64,000 nucleotides of DNA from Eubacteriaceae bacterium (GTDB taxonomy: Bacteria > Bacillota > Clostridia > Peptostreptococcales > Anaerovoracaceae): NCBI GenBank assembly GCA_902362435.1, contig CABIWW010000005.1:62001-126000 (forward strand), given 5' to 3'. Numbering within the stretch: the stretch's first letter is position 1; each line of letters starts with the position of its first letter. Under the pieces are notes generated by a model. The model saw only the letters and a program-made list of their open reading frames with translations. It did no database searches and was not told the DNA's origin. Below are positions 8,004-17,180 of the stretch, piece by piece. The position numbers were made by a program, and so were the translations under genes.

Positions 8004-8924
8004 TTGTTAGAGAAATTAGCGGGAAAGCACGGATCTTCGATAGGAGTGACGTGTCTTATAGTGTCTGCTCTTTTATGGGGCGGAGAGTATGTGGTAGCAA
8101 AGGACGTGCTGGACGTGATCCCGCCGAACTGGAGTAACGCGATCAGAGCGTTTTTTACGACTGTGTTTGCAGTCATAATATGGCGGAAGCATTTTAAAGA
8201 GGCTAAACTTCAGGACTGGATAAGAGGACTCGTATGCGGCCTGTTTTTCGGTATGGGCTCGGCGCTGCAGTTCATGGGCCTCGAGATGATAAATGCCGGC
8301 GTCAATGCGTTCATCGCTTCGGCGTATGTCGTGATGGTGCCGTTCATGGTATGGGCGGTGGACAGGAAAAGGCCTGCGGGCAAGGTGTTCATCAGTGCGC
8401 TGGTCGGGATCAGCGGAGTGACGATAATGTCCGTGACGGGATTTTCGACGGGCAGTCTGCACATAGGTCTGGGCGAGATACTGACGCTGCTGAGCGCGAT
8501 CGGATACGGAGGTGCGATGGTGACTGCGGATTATTTCACGGAAAAGACGAGCGTGGAGTTCATCACGGCGTGCCAGTTCATCATGACGTGCGTGATCGGA
8601 CTGGTTTTCGGACTGGCGATGGAAGAATTCCCGCATGTGGCGCTGACTACGCCGATAGCGCTGGAATTCATATACCTCGTGCTGTTCGGGACGTTCGCGA
8701 CGCAGCTGCTGTTCACGTTTGGCGTGAAATACGCTTCTGCAAATCAGGCGGGCGTGATCTTCCCGCTGGAGTCGGTGTCGGCGACGGTATTCGGGTGTCT
8801 GTGCCTGCATGAGCAGCTCAAAGCAGTGCAGGTGATAGGCGGCCTGCTGATCATCGCTGCTGTAGTAATCAGCAATGTTTCATTCGGAAAGTCGCAGGAG
8901 CCGAAGCTGCCGGCGGAGCAGTAG
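8004..8924 (+). CDS. EamA/DMT-family transporter
   Basis: A 306-residue membrane protein with about ten hydrophobic segments and the duplicated EamA repeat (for example LLWGGEYVVAKD early, and GVKYASANQAGVIFPLESV late). The start is TTG at 8004 behind GAAAGGA; the nearby ATG at 7994 is out of frame. DMT proteins export metabolites or amino acids, or take them up; the substrate is unknown. It is a single gene behind a MerR-type promoter, which suggests induction by a toxic compound or metal and so an efflux role (inference). A strong hairpin lies downstream. Confidence 0.9.
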   Translation: MLEKLAGKHGSSIGVTCLIVSALLWGGEYVVAKDVLDVIPPNWSNAIRAFFTTVFAVIIWRKHFKEAKLQDWIRGLVCGLFFGMGSALQFMGLEMINAGVNAFIASAYVVMVPFMVWAVDRKRPAGKVFISALVGISGVTIMSVTGFSTGSLHIGLGEILTLLSAIGYGGAMVTADYFTEKTSVEFITACQFIMTCVIGLVFGLAMEEFPHVALTTPIALEFIYLVLFGTFATQLLFTFGVKYASANQAGVIFPLESVSATVFGCLCLHEQLKAVQVIGGLLIIAAVVISNVSFGKSQEPKLPAEQ

Positions 8925-9052
8925 AGGCCGCGGGGACTGATGGCTACGCGGACTGAGGCGATGTGAGGGCAGCCCGGAAAGCTGATGATCGAAAATACGG
9001 CAGCGCGAAGAGCTGGCGGGCCCGAAACTGAAGACTTTGATAAAATAATAAA

Positions 9053-9108
9053 AAGTGCCGGGCTCCGGGAAATGAGGTAATCCTCAAGTTCCCGGGGCAC
9101 CGGCACTT
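9053..9108. terminator. Bidirectional terminator between convergent genes
   Basis: A long hairpin: AAGTGCCGG and CCGGGAA-TGAGG arms pair with CCTCA-TTCCCGG and CCGGCACTT. A-rich sequence on the left and TCT on the right fit use by both the transporter and the oppositely oriented PNPOx gene. The rest of 8925-9271 shows no gene. Confidence 0.7.
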
Positions 9109-9271
9109 CTCAGTTTCCGTCTGACGTCAGGCGCTGTGCTGCTGACACAGCGCGTGCGCATTATTGCCTGCAGCTGTCGTCTGTCAGGCGGTTGTTCGAT
9201 GTATGCATCTGCCAGTGCATCATCGCCTGCCGCTTTGCCTGGCAGAGCGCTGTCTCCAGCCTTTGCAGGAC

Positions 9272-9739
9272 CTACAGCATGCCTTTCTTGCCTGTCATAT
9301 GATCGATAGTGAGCTCGTAAGCAACAGAACCGCAGCCCTTGCTGATCAGCTCTTTGCCGCTTTCCATGAACTCAGCCGAATACTTGCCGACCATGGCCTC
9401 GAGCACAGGGATCTTTTCTTCCATAGTATCAATGACTCTGATGGTTCCGAAAGCTATCACGCTTGAGAACAGCGTCGTGAAGTTTTCCTTCGCGATGTCA
9501 TCCTTGCCGATAACGCTGAATGAAACGTGCGGATCCTTTTTCATGCAGTCGAGCTTGTAGCCCTCAGCTGCGCCGTGGAAATAGATCTTGCCGTCTGAAT
9601 ATACGAAATTCACCGGTACGGAGTAAGGGTAGCCGTTTTCGCCGTAAAGCGCCAGCGTTCCGTTTGGTGAAGTCTTCAGGATGTTTTCGACTTCTTCATT
9701 TGTCAGCATGTTTGCTTTTGATCTCATTTCTCTGAACAT
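9272..9739 (-). CDS. Pyridoxamine 5'-phosphate oxidase-family (NimA-like) flavoprotein
   Basis: A 155-residue split-barrel flavin-binding protein (NGTLALYGENGYPYSVPVNF; IYFHGAAEGYKLD). The layout is that of small NimA/PNPOx-like proteins, which bind FMN or a related cofactor and often reduce nitro compounds; true pyridoxine synthesis activity is unlikely. The start at 9739 follows AAGGAG. It lies 69 bp downstream of the flavin reductase-like gene on the same strand, so both may share a transcript. A paralogue is the C-terminal half of the fusion at 10657-11535. Confidence 0.88.
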   Translation of the reverse strand: MFREMRSKANMLTNEEVENILKTSPNGTLALYGENGYPYSVPVNFVYSDGKIYFHGAAEGYKLDCMKKDPHVSFSVIGKDDIAKENFTTLFSSVIAFGTIRVIDTMEEKIPVLEAMVGKYSAEFMESGKELISKGCGSVAYELTIDHMTGKKGML

Positions 9740-9808
9740 AGTTTTTCTCCTTTTTAATAAATTCTATAAATGATCGGAAATGCAGGCGGTCGAGTGTGAG
9801 CTGCGGTT

Positions 9809-10375
9809 TTACATGAGCTCGTCGCCGTCTCCCCATGCATCACCGACTTTTTCGCCTATCCTGTAGTAGCCGCTGCCGAACGGATCGAATGCGAATGCAT
9901 TGAGCTTTGAGATGTCTACGATACCGTCTTCATCGAGGACTTTTTCATCTGCGAGCACGTCTACGATCTCGCCGACGACTCTGAATCCGGAGATACCGTG
10001 CTGGAGCTCTGCGACCCTGCACTCGAGCGTCAGCGGGAATTCTTCCACGACAGGAGCATCGACTTTTTCGCTCTTCACTGCGTGAAGTCCGCTTCTCTCG
10101 AACTTGTCATCCATGTCGTTGCCGCTGGCGATGCCGAAGAAATCAGCTTCTTTCAGGTGATCGACGTCAGCGATGCTGAGCGTGAATGCCATTCTTTCCT
10201 TTATGTTCTGCGAAGTTTTGTGCGTTTCCGTGATGTTGAGCGCTACCATGTTGTTCGCGCACACGCCGCCCCATGCCATGTTCATTACATCGACCTTTTC
10301 GTCAGCGCCGTAAGTCGCGATCATCAGCACCGGCATCGGGAATGTGTAAGGGTTTGCACCAAGACTCTTTTTCAT
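9809..10375 (-). CDS. Flavin reductase-family (FMN-binding split barrel) protein
   Basis: A 188-residue flavin-reductase-like domain (PVLMIATYGADEKVDVMNMAWGG near the N-terminus; SGFRVVGEIVDVL later), the family of flavoredoxins and NADH:FMN reductases in anaerobes. AAGGAGGGA precedes the start. It probably acts as a cytoplasmic flavoprotein oxidoreductase; its partner is unknown. Confidence 0.9.
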   Translation of the reverse strand: MKKSLGANPYTFPMPVLMIATYGADEKVDVMNMAWGGVCANNMVALNITETHKTSQNIKERMAFTLSIADVDHLKEADFFGIASGNDMDDKFERSGLHAVKSEKVDAPVVEEFPLTLECRVAELQHGISGFRVVGEIVDVLADEKVLDEDGIVDISKLNAFAFDPFGSGYYRIGEKVGDAWGDGDELM

Positions 10376-10656
10376 TGAGATCCCTCCTTGAATATTACTG
10401 TTATCTATACTACCATCATAATTTAAAAAAATATCAAAAGCAAGTGAAATGATACATCACATTTCCCACGCATCGTGCAGCTTAGCCATGATCCCGGGGA
10501 AGGCCGCTCCCGGCTCTGGCGGTGATGTAACCCTCGCCTGCAGGCTGTCGCTCTCGCAACCGGCTCCTGCGAAATATTTGCAACTGGCTCTTTCGATGGG
10601 TACGATTTTATTGTACTATAAAACAGAGAAGAGAGGAAGAATGTGGAGGTGGATGC

Positions 10657-11535
10657 TTGAATTTTTACGGCGTTGTGATCGCAGTGATCACATTTATGAT
10701 AATAGGAGTGTTTCATCCGATAGTGATAAAAGCTGAATATCATCTGACCGAAAGGTGCTGGCCGCTTTTTCTGGCGGCGGGGATCGTGCTGATCGGGGGC
10801 AGCGTGCTGGCGTCGAACACGATGCTTTCGTGCGTGCTCGGCGTGACGGGATGCAGCTGTATGTGGAGCATAAAGGAGCTGCGGGAACAGAAGGAAAGAG
10901 TCAGAAAAGGCTGGTTCCCGGCAAACCCGGCGAGAAATGGAGATGCAAAACGGCAGGACGCCGGCAGATCCGGATGTGACGGCACATCGTCATGTAGCGA
11001 AGGAATGGCAGAGGAGTACGCGGATAACGCGGTGAACTGCCGTAATGATAACGAAAAGAAAGGAAGTAAGGTCATGGAAATGAGAAGAAAAGAAAAAATG
11101 ATATCGCAGGAAGAGATCATGGAAGTGCTTGAAAAGGCCGAATACGGCGTGCTTTCCACGGTGAGCGGAGACGGTATCCCGTACGGGACTCCGGTAAACT
11201 TCGTATTCATGGACGGAGCGATATATTTTCACTGCGCGACTGAGGGCCACAGGCTCGATAACATCGCGGCAAACGACAATGTATGTTTCACAGTCGTGGA
11301 TTCGGTCGAACTCATGCCGGAGCAGTTCAACACGAGATACTGTTCGGTGATCGCGTTCGGCAAAGCCGAGGTGCTGGAAAACGAAGAAGAGAAAAAGGCT
11401 GCACTGCTCGGCATCGTGAAAAAGCTGAGCCCGGGATTCATCGAGAGCGGCATGAAATACATAGATTCCAGCGTGAACGAGGCGCATGTGATCAGGATCT
11501 GCGTTTCAGAGATGACAGGCAAAGCGACGCGATAG
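10657..11535 (+). CDS. DUF4491 membrane domain fused to a PNPOx-family flavoprotein
   Basis: A 292-residue reading frame with two parts. Residues ~1-95 match the DUF4491 type: two hydrophobic segments, FHPIVIKAEY, and ERVRKGWFP. After a low-complexity linker (~95-140) comes a NimA/PNPOx-like split barrel resembling the protein at 9272-9739 (GVLSTVSGDGIPYGTPVNF; IYFHCATEGHRLD). The start is TTG 10657 behind GGAGGT. A good internal start exists at ATG 11074, preceded by AAAGGAAG, so the flavoprotein may also be made alone. DUF4491 and PNPOx proteins are normally separate, so this is either a true fusion or two genes joined by loss of a stop. Confidence 0.75.
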   Translation: MNFYGVVIAVITFMIIGVFHPIVIKAEYHLTERCWPLFLAAGIVLIGGSVLASNTMLSCVLGVTGCSCMWSIKELREQKERVRKGWFPANPARNGDAKRQDAGRSGCDGTSSCSEGMAEEYADNAVNCRNDNEKKGSKVMEMRRKEKMISQEEIMEVLEKAEYGVLSTVSGDGIPYGTPVNFVFMDGAIYFHCATEGHRLDNIAANDNVCFTVVDSVELMPEQFNTRYCSVIAFGKAEVLENEEEKKAALLGIVKKLSPGFIESGMKYIDSSVNEAHVIRICVSEMTGKATR

Positions 11536-11687
11536 AGCGGCACCACAACGGAGGTATATCACCGCGGCAACACATATTATCCTTGATTACAACAGATCCA
11601 GGTGCTAAAATTCAAGAGTGAAAAACAGCGGCACGCAGCTTTACATTTGTCTGCATGCCGCTTACTACAGGAAATGGAGAATTTGAA

Positions 11688-11915
11688 ATGAAAGAAGAAA
11701 TAATGGAAATACTGACCGGCGTAAGAAGCGATGTGGATTTTGAAAACAGCACAAAGCTGATAGACGATGGGATCCTTGAATCCCTTGATATCGTAGCTAT
11801 CGTCGGCGAATTCAATGAGACTTTCGACGTGGAAATATCGGTGGAGGACCTCGTTCCGGAAAACTTCAATTCCGTGGATGCGATGGTCGAGCTGATAACC
11901 AGAGCGCAGGAATAG
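11688..11915 (+). CDS. Acyl carrier protein (DltC-like)
   Basis: A 75-residue carrier protein; Ser32 in DGILESLDI is the phosphopantetheine site. The form LIDDGILESLDIVAIV is closer to D-alanyl carrier proteins than to fatty-acid ACP. ATG 11688 is chosen over the in-frame ATG at 11655 because GGAG lies 9 nt upstream. It is followed 31 bp later by an MBOAT acyltransferase, and an acyl-adenylating enzyme is encoded convergently just beyond, so the three probably form an acyl-transfer pathway to an extracellular polymer. Confidence 0.88.
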   Translation: MKEEIMEILTGVRSDVDFENSTKLIDDGILESLDIVAIVGEFNETFDVEISVEDLVPENFNSVDAMVELITRAQE

Positions 11916-11946
11916 ACGGGTGATGCAGGAAAGGGAGAACTGTTAA

Positions 11947-13533
11947 ATGGCATTTACTTCGTTGTATTTTCTGATTTTTGTCGCAGCGGTCACCGGCTGC
12001 TACTATGCTGTGCCGCAGAAGAACAGATGGGTCGTGCTGCTGGCAGCCAGCTACGTGTTCTATCTTATATCGAGCCCGAAAACTTTTGTTTTCATACTAT
12101 TCACGACGGTCGTGACCTTCTTCGGAGGCAGGTACATAGGCAGGCTCAATACGGAGCACAAAGAATATCTTGCAGCCCACAAAAGTGAGCTTTCCAGAGA
12201 TGATAAAAAAGAACTAAAAGCCGCAGTGAAAAAAAGGAAGAGAAAAATGGTCCTTCTCGTACTGCTGGCTGATTTTGGCGTACTCGCGGCGCTGAAATAT
12301 TTCAGATACTACATAGAGATACTGGCACAGGCGTACGGTGGCGTGCAGCTCGATCTGGGAATACTGATCCCGCTGGGGATCTCGTTCTACACGTTCCAGT
12401 CGGCGGCATACATAATAGATCTGTACAGGAGCAAGATCGAGGCGGACAGCAGTCTGCCGCGATTTGCGCTGTTCCTTTCGTTTTTCCCGCAGATCGTACA
12501 GGGGCCTATCGCGCGCTATGACCAGCTCGCCGGGCAGCTTTACGAAGGGCACAGCTTCTCGTATACGAATTTCACGCACGGAATGCAGCTGATACTGTGG
12601 GGGTTTTTCAAGAAACTCGTGATCGCTGACCGGGTAGCGGTGCTGGTGAACCAGGTATTCGACAACTATGGAGACTATCACGGAGCGATAGTGTTCGTAG
12701 CGCTGCTCGGATACAGCGTGCAGATATATGCGGATTTTTCGGGCGGGATCGATATCGCCAGGGGAGTCGCAGGCATGATGGGCATAGAGATGTCACACAA
12801 TTTCATGCGGCCGTATTTTTCGGACAGCATTTCGGAATTCTGGCGCAGATGGCACATGTCGCTGAGCTTCTGGTGCAGAGACTATATATTCTATCCGATA
12901 TCGCTTTCGAAGTTTTTCGGAAAGGCCGGCAAGAGCCTGAGAAAGGTTTTCGGCGATCGCATAGGCAAGCTGTTCCCGGTGCTCGTCGCGCAGATGGCGA
13001 CGTTCATCACGATCGGGATATGGCACGGCGCCGAGTTCAAATACATAGCGTACGGCCTTTACAACGGCGGGATCATAATCCTCGGACTGCTTCTCGAGCC
13101 TCAGCTGAAAAAACTCGTGCAGTTCTTTCATATAAATGTGCAGAGCGAGGGCTGGAAAGTGTTCTGCGTACTCAGGACGTTTTTCCTGATCGTCGTCGGA
13201 AGGATGTTCCCTAAAGCCGCGTCGTTCGGGGTGGCGATGTCGATGTATGCGTCGATATTCAGTTCCGGAGGAGGCAGTGACGCCGGGTTCTGGACAACGC
13301 TGATGTCGCTGGGCCTGAACTGGGGCGATCTCATTATCATCATCCTCGCATGCGCAGTCTGGTTCAGGATAAGCTGGCTGCAGGAAAAGGGCGTGAAGAT
13401 ACGCGAGTCGCTGGGAGAAATGGCATTAAAAAAGCGCTGGGCAATCCTGCTGCTGGGATTCGCAGCAGTGCTCGTACTGGGCGTATACGGCCCGGGGTAC
13501 GATGCCAGCGCGTTCATATACCGTGGATTCTGA
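11947..13533 (+). CDS. MBOAT-family O-acyltransferase (DltB/AlgI-like)
   Basis: A 528-residue polytopic membrane protein. The MBOAT signature includes the catalytic His in GIWHGAEFKY near residue 360, and SFYTFQSAAYIIDLYR and FSGGIDIARG are typical of AlgI/DltB members. It would move an acyl group from a carrier protein or CoA across the membrane to a cell-envelope glycan. Linkage to the DltC-like gene supports a carrier-protein donor. The acyl group may or may not be D-alanine. Confidence 0.93.
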   Translation: MAFTSLYFLIFVAAVTGCYYAVPQKNRWVVLLAASYVFYLISSPKTFVFILFTTVVTFFGGRYIGRLNTEHKEYLAAHKSELSRDDKKELKAAVKKRKRKMVLLVLLADFGVLAALKYFRYYIEILAQAYGGVQLDLGILIPLGISFYTFQSAAYIIDLYRSKIEADSSLPRFALFLSFFPQIVQGPIARYDQLAGQLYEGHSFSYTNFTHGMQLILWGFFKKLVIADRVAVLVNQVFDNYGDYHGAIVFVALLGYSVQIYADFSGGIDIARGVAGMMGIEMSHNFMRPYFSDSISEFWRRWHMSLSFWCRDYIFYPISLSKFFGKAGKSLRKVFGDRIGKLFPVLVAQMATFITIGIWHGAEFKYIAYGLYNGGIIILGLLLEPQLKKLVQFFHINVQSEGWKVFCVLRTFFLIVVGRMFPKAASFGVAMSMYASIFSSGGGSDAGFWTTLMSLGLNWGDLIIIILACAVWFRISWLQEKGVKIRESLGEMALKKRWAILLLGFAAVLVLGVYGPGYDASAFIYRGF

Positions 13534-13572
13534 TCGGGATCGGCGGAGTGCCGCTTAGGCACGGCAGACCGG

Positions 13573-15126
13573 TCACTGATCCTTATCGCGGTCTGTAAGC
13601 AGATTCCGTCTGATCTTCCCGTTGAAGGTCCGCGGGATCTCTTTTATTGTCTCTATATATTTCGGCTGTTTGTTTGCGTCCAGATGGGATGCGAGGAACG
13701 ACTTGAATCCCTTCTTGTCATAGGAGGTCTCTCCGGCTTCGCTGAGTGCTATGTAAAGCTTCGGAGCCTGACCGGTAAGGGCATCCCTGACAGGCACGCA
13801 GGCGCAGTCCTTTATCAAAGGGTTCTGCATGACGATGCTCTCGATCTCTTCAGGCGAGATCTTGATGCCACCGTAGTTGATCACGTCGTCTTTCCTGCCG
13901 AGCATGTATATGTAGCCGTCTTTGTCGATGTAGCCCAGGTCTTTTGTGTAAATGTAGCCGTTCTGCATAGTCTCGGCGGTGAGCTCCGGTTCCCGGAAAT
14001 ACTCTTTCATGTTTATCGCGCCGGAGCTTGCGAGGAATCCCGGATTCTCCGGTGATGAAGCGATCTCTCTGCGGTCCTCATCGACGACGATGAACTGTGC
14101 GTTGACTGCAGGTTTTCCGATGCATCCCGGTCTTCCGGCCATCGAGTTGAAGTCGAGAAGGCATGAGCAGCCGGCTTCCGTGCTTCCGTAAAAATTGTAA
14201 AGTCTCGTATCGGGCAGTATCCTGCTCAGATGCAGCTTGTCCTCTTCGGGGAGCGGCGCCGAGCCGAGCTGGATGTAATCGAGCCTGTCCGCATATTCGC
14301 CCAGCCTGTCTTTTGAAAGCTTGAATATGATGGAAAGCATGCTCGGGGACAGATCCATCGCGGTCACGTGGTATTCGTCCATCAGCGTGAAGACTTTCTT
14401 GAGCAGTGTTACGCCGTCTGAGAATACTGCGGCGCTGCCGTTCACCATGTTGGCGTAAGTCCTTCGAAGTCCGTGCGAGTGGCTGAGCGGCATGGGGATC
14501 AGTTCGATGTTGTTCTTTTTCATGCCGACGCCGCACATCACGTTTTCGGCGATAGCCATGTCGTTTCCGTGCGTCAGGACGATACCCTTGGATTTGCCGG
14601 TGGTTCCGGTGGAAAACAGTATTTCCGCAGTCTGCTGTGCTTCGGGGAAGCTTATCTCTCCGAGAGGCGGGAGGTCTTCAGGTGTACATGCAAAGTCTGC
14701 AGCCCGGCTGATGTCCATGAATCCGGGAGTCGCGCTGTGCTGTGACGGTCCGCATGATGTCTGTATGGTATCGAGCGCGGCACTGAGCTTTGCAGCATCC
14801 TTCCCTATATAAAGGACAGCCTGTGTATCGCCCAGGATCTCTGCGAGCCTGCCGGCTGCAGCATTTTTCTCGATGGGCACGAATATACCGCCGAGAAGCT
14901 GTATGGCGAACTCGCATATCATGTATCCTGCGTTCTGGCTGCATTCGACTGCGACGCATCGTTCGCGCGTGACGCCCAGCTCCTGCAGCCTTTGCGAAAG
15001 TCCGTAGATCCTGCTCCAGACTTCGCCGTATGAAAAGGCGCTGCGGCTGTCTGCCATACAGAGCCGTTCGGGATCGGCATATGAATTGTGAGCTATGTGT
15101 TGTACGACTGACGGGTACAGTTTCAT
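13573..15126 (-). CDS. Acyl-adenylate-forming enzyme (AMP-binding, DltA/acyl-CoA synthetase-like)
   Basis: A 517-residue ANL-superfamily enzyme. Motifs: FSTGTTGKSKGIVLTHGN (P-loop A3), YNFYGSTEAG (A5), GRKDDVINYGGIKISPEEIE (A8) and the catalytic Lys in RTFNGKIRRN (A10). It activates a carboxylic acid as acyl-AMP and loads it onto CoA or a phosphopantetheine arm. It is convergent with the ACP-MBOAT pair, 39 bp away, and is the natural loader for that ACP. The start is at 15126 behind AGGAGG. The acid cannot be predicted by eye. Confidence 0.9.
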   Translation of the reverse strand: MKLYPSVVQHIAHNSYADPERLCMADSRSAFSYGEVWSRIYGLSQRLQELGVTRERCVAVECSQNAGYMICEFAIQLLGGIFVPIEKNAAAGRLAEILGDTQAVLYIGKDAAKLSAALDTIQTSCGPSQHSATPGFMDISRAADFACTPEDLPPLGEISFPEAQQTAEILFSTGTTGKSKGIVLTHGNDMAIAENVMCGVGMKKNNIELIPMPLSHSHGLRRTYANMVNGSAAVFSDGVTLLKKVFTLMDEYHVTAMDLSPSMLSIIFKLSKDRLGEYADRLDYIQLGSAPLPEEDKLHLSRILPDTRLYNFYGSTEAGCSCLLDFNSMAGRPGCIGKPAVNAQFIVVDEDRREIASSPENPGFLASSGAINMKEYFREPELTAETMQNGYIYTKDLGYIDKDGYIYMLGRKDDVINYGGIKISPEEIESIVMQNPLIKDCACVPVRDALTGQAPKLYIALSEAGETSYDKKGFKSFLASHLDANKQPKYIETIKEIPRTFNGKIRRNLLTDRDKDQ

Positions 15127-15440
15127 TCGGTTCCTCCTTGTGGCAGCTGCCTCAGAGACAGCTCTCCGTTTTCTTGCAGGACCATGATATCACATGGAGC
15201 CGTACATGACGTGGTTTTTTTGTGAAACTTCGATGTTATCCTACAAATTTTAAAATTGCTGTGATATTATATTCCGGTGATTACAGAACGATACACGAAG
15301 GGTTGCGGGATTGGATGATTTTTGGACTGTGCATGCTGTGCGGAGACGGCTGACAGAGCCGGTGCCTGAGATGGCTGAAAGGGCCGAGGCGGCAGAGCCG
15401 GCGGCAGGCGCAGAATATTTATCGGTAAAAGGTGGATAGT
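15127..15440. other. Intergenic region upstream of the ABC importer
   Basis: A 314-bp divergent gap. The middle (15215-15290) is AT-rich and contains TATTAT-like -10 sequences without a convincing -35. The part next to the importer is GC-rich with loose repeats of CTGA-GC-GCC. No gene is visible. Confidence 0.5.
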
Positions 15441-16409
15441 ATGAAAAAAATCAGAAAAGCATTGGCGCTGCTGCTGGCGGCAGTGATGATAGCAGGACTT
15501 TCATCATGCGGCGGCAGCGGTGACGAGTCGGGTACGAAGCTCAAGATCGTCCAGCAGTATGGTATGGCATATGCTCCGTTCAAGATCATGCAGGAGAAGC
15601 AGCTGATAGAAAAGTATTATGACGGCGTCGAGGTGGAATGGAGTGTGCTCAACTCTGGACAGGCGATAAATGAAGGTTTTGCATCGGGGGACATCGATAT
15701 CGGAGCCATGGGTCTGGCGCCGGTCATAACGGGAGTGACGAGCGGAGTTCCGTATAAGATATGTTCCGGTGTCTCTGCGCAGCCGAACCGGCTGATGACG
15801 AGCAGCAAAAAAGTAAAATCTCTGAAGGATATAGGTAAAAAGAAGATCGCCCTTGTGAATATAGGCAGTATCCAGCATATAATACTGGCGATGGCAGCTG
15901 AGAAGGAGCTCGGAGATGCGCATGCTCTGGATCACAACATCGTCGCAATGTCGCATCCTGACGGTATGTCGGCGCTGCTTTCGGGAAGCGTCGAGTGCCA
16001 GCTGACAACAGCGCCTTATGTATACAAGGAGGCGACTGATGACAGCATACATGAAGTTGAAGGCGTAGCTGACGCGTGGCCTGACGGTAATTCATTCATA
16101 GTGGCGGTCGCATCGACAAGTCTCAAAGAGAAGGATCCGGAGCTTTACGACGCATTCATAAAAGCCCTGGAAGAGGCGATAGACTATATAAACAACAACA
16201 AAGAGGAAGTCGCGCAGATGCTTTGCGCAGAAGAAGGCGTAGAAGCCGAAACGATGCTCGGATGGCTGAACGACCCTGCGTGCGTGTACTCGACGAAGAC
16301 GAAGGGCGTGCTTTATATGGCGGATTTCATGAAGAAAAACGGATTTCTGGAAAATGAAGGCGTGGAGTCGCTGAGCGACCTGGCTTTTGATAATGTTGAA
16401 GGGGACTGA
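15441..16409 (+). CDS. ABC transporter substrate-binding lipoprotein (NMT1/SsuA-like)
   Basis: A 322-residue lipoprotein: basic N-terminus, hydrophobic stretch and lipobox ending at Cys23 (GLSSC). The body is a type II periplasmic-binding fold of the NMT1/THI5/SsuA kind (QQYGMAYAPFKIMQEKQLIEKYY; GDIDIGAMGLAPVITG). It binds a small organic ligand, in this family sulfonates, nitrate or pyrimidine/thiamine precursors. ATG 15441 follows AAGGTGG; the GTG at 15432 lies inside that site. It is the first gene of a four-gene operon. Confidence 0.9.
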   Translation: MKKIRKALALLLAAVMIAGLSSCGGSGDESGTKLKIVQQYGMAYAPFKIMQEKQLIEKYYDGVEVEWSVLNSGQAINEGFASGDIDIGAMGLAPVITGVTSGVPYKICSGVSAQPNRLMTSSKKVKSLKDIGKKKIALVNIGSIQHIILAMAAEKELGDAHALDHNIVAMSHPDGMSALLSGSVECQLTTAPYVYKEATDDSIHEVEGVADAWPDGNSFIVAVASTSLKEKDPELYDAFIKALEEAIDYINNNKEEVAQMLCAEEGVEAETMLGWLNDPACVYSTKTKGVLYMADFMKKNGFLENEGVESLSDLAFDNVEGD

Positions 16410-16412
16410 TCG

Positions 16413-17180
16413 ATGAAAGAAATAAGGACACAGATAATTTTTATCATTTGTTTTCTGGCGGTATGGCAGATTGTGTATCAGATGCAGGCGTTCCCGGAGC
16501 TGCTGTTCCCGTCTCTGAAGGAGATCGGCAGCAGTTTTGTCACGGGCTTTAAGGACAACAGTCTGCTGGAGTACACGCTTTATTCGATGTCGCTTATCGT
16601 AAAAGGCATGGGTATAGCCGTGGTGCTGGCATTCGTGTTTTCTGGACTTGCCGTAGTGAACGGGATATTCCATTCGATCTACAATCTGATAGTGTCTATC
16701 TGCGACCTGCTGCCCGGTGTGGCGCTGCTGCCGCTGGCTATCCTGTGGTTCGGTATCGGCGAGGGCACGATAATCTTCATAGTAGTGCATTCCATCCTGT
16801 GGCCCATGTCGCGCAGTATAATGGACGGCTTCAGCTCGGTGCCGGATATATATGTGGAAAGCGGCAGGAATATAGGTCTGCACGGGCTCTCGCTCGTAAC
16901 GGGCGTTTATCTGCCTGCGGCATTCAGCAGTGTGCTTTCGGGTCTGAGAGTCGGCTGGGCGAGAGCCTGGAGAGGACTGCTCAGCGTAGAGATGATATTC
17001 GGCACGACCGGTGCGGGTGCGGGGATCGGATACTATATTTTTATGCGAAGGACGAATTTTGACATCGCCGGCGTATTCGCTTCGCTGATAGTGATCGTGA
17101 TAATAGGCGTGATAATCGAATATGGCGTTTTCAGGATAATCGAGAAAAACACAGTGAGGAAATGGGGGATGGTGCGATGA
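16413..17180 (+). CDS. ABC transporter permease (SsuC/TauC-like)
   Basis: A 255-residue permease with about six transmembrane segments and the BPD_transp_1 EAA-type loop near residues 150-170 (SGRNIGLHGLSLVTGVYLPAAFSS). It lies 3 bp after the binding protein, and its stop overlaps the ATPase start as ATGA, so the three are one importer. Substrate as for the binding protein: unresolved sulfonate/nitrate/pyrimidine class. Confidence 0.93.
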   Translation: MKEIRTQIIFIICFLAVWQIVYQMQAFPELLFPSLKEIGSSFVTGFKDNSLLEYTLYSMSLIVKGMGIAVVLAFVFSGLAVVNGIFHSIYNLIVSICDLLPGVALLPLAILWFGIGEGTIIFIVVHSILWPMSRSIMDGFSSVPDIYVESGRNIGLHGLSLVTGVYLPAAFSSVLSGLRVGWARAWRGLLSVEMIFGTTGAGAGIGYYIFMRRTNFDIAGVFASLIVIVIIGVIIEYGVFRIIEKNTVRKWGMVR

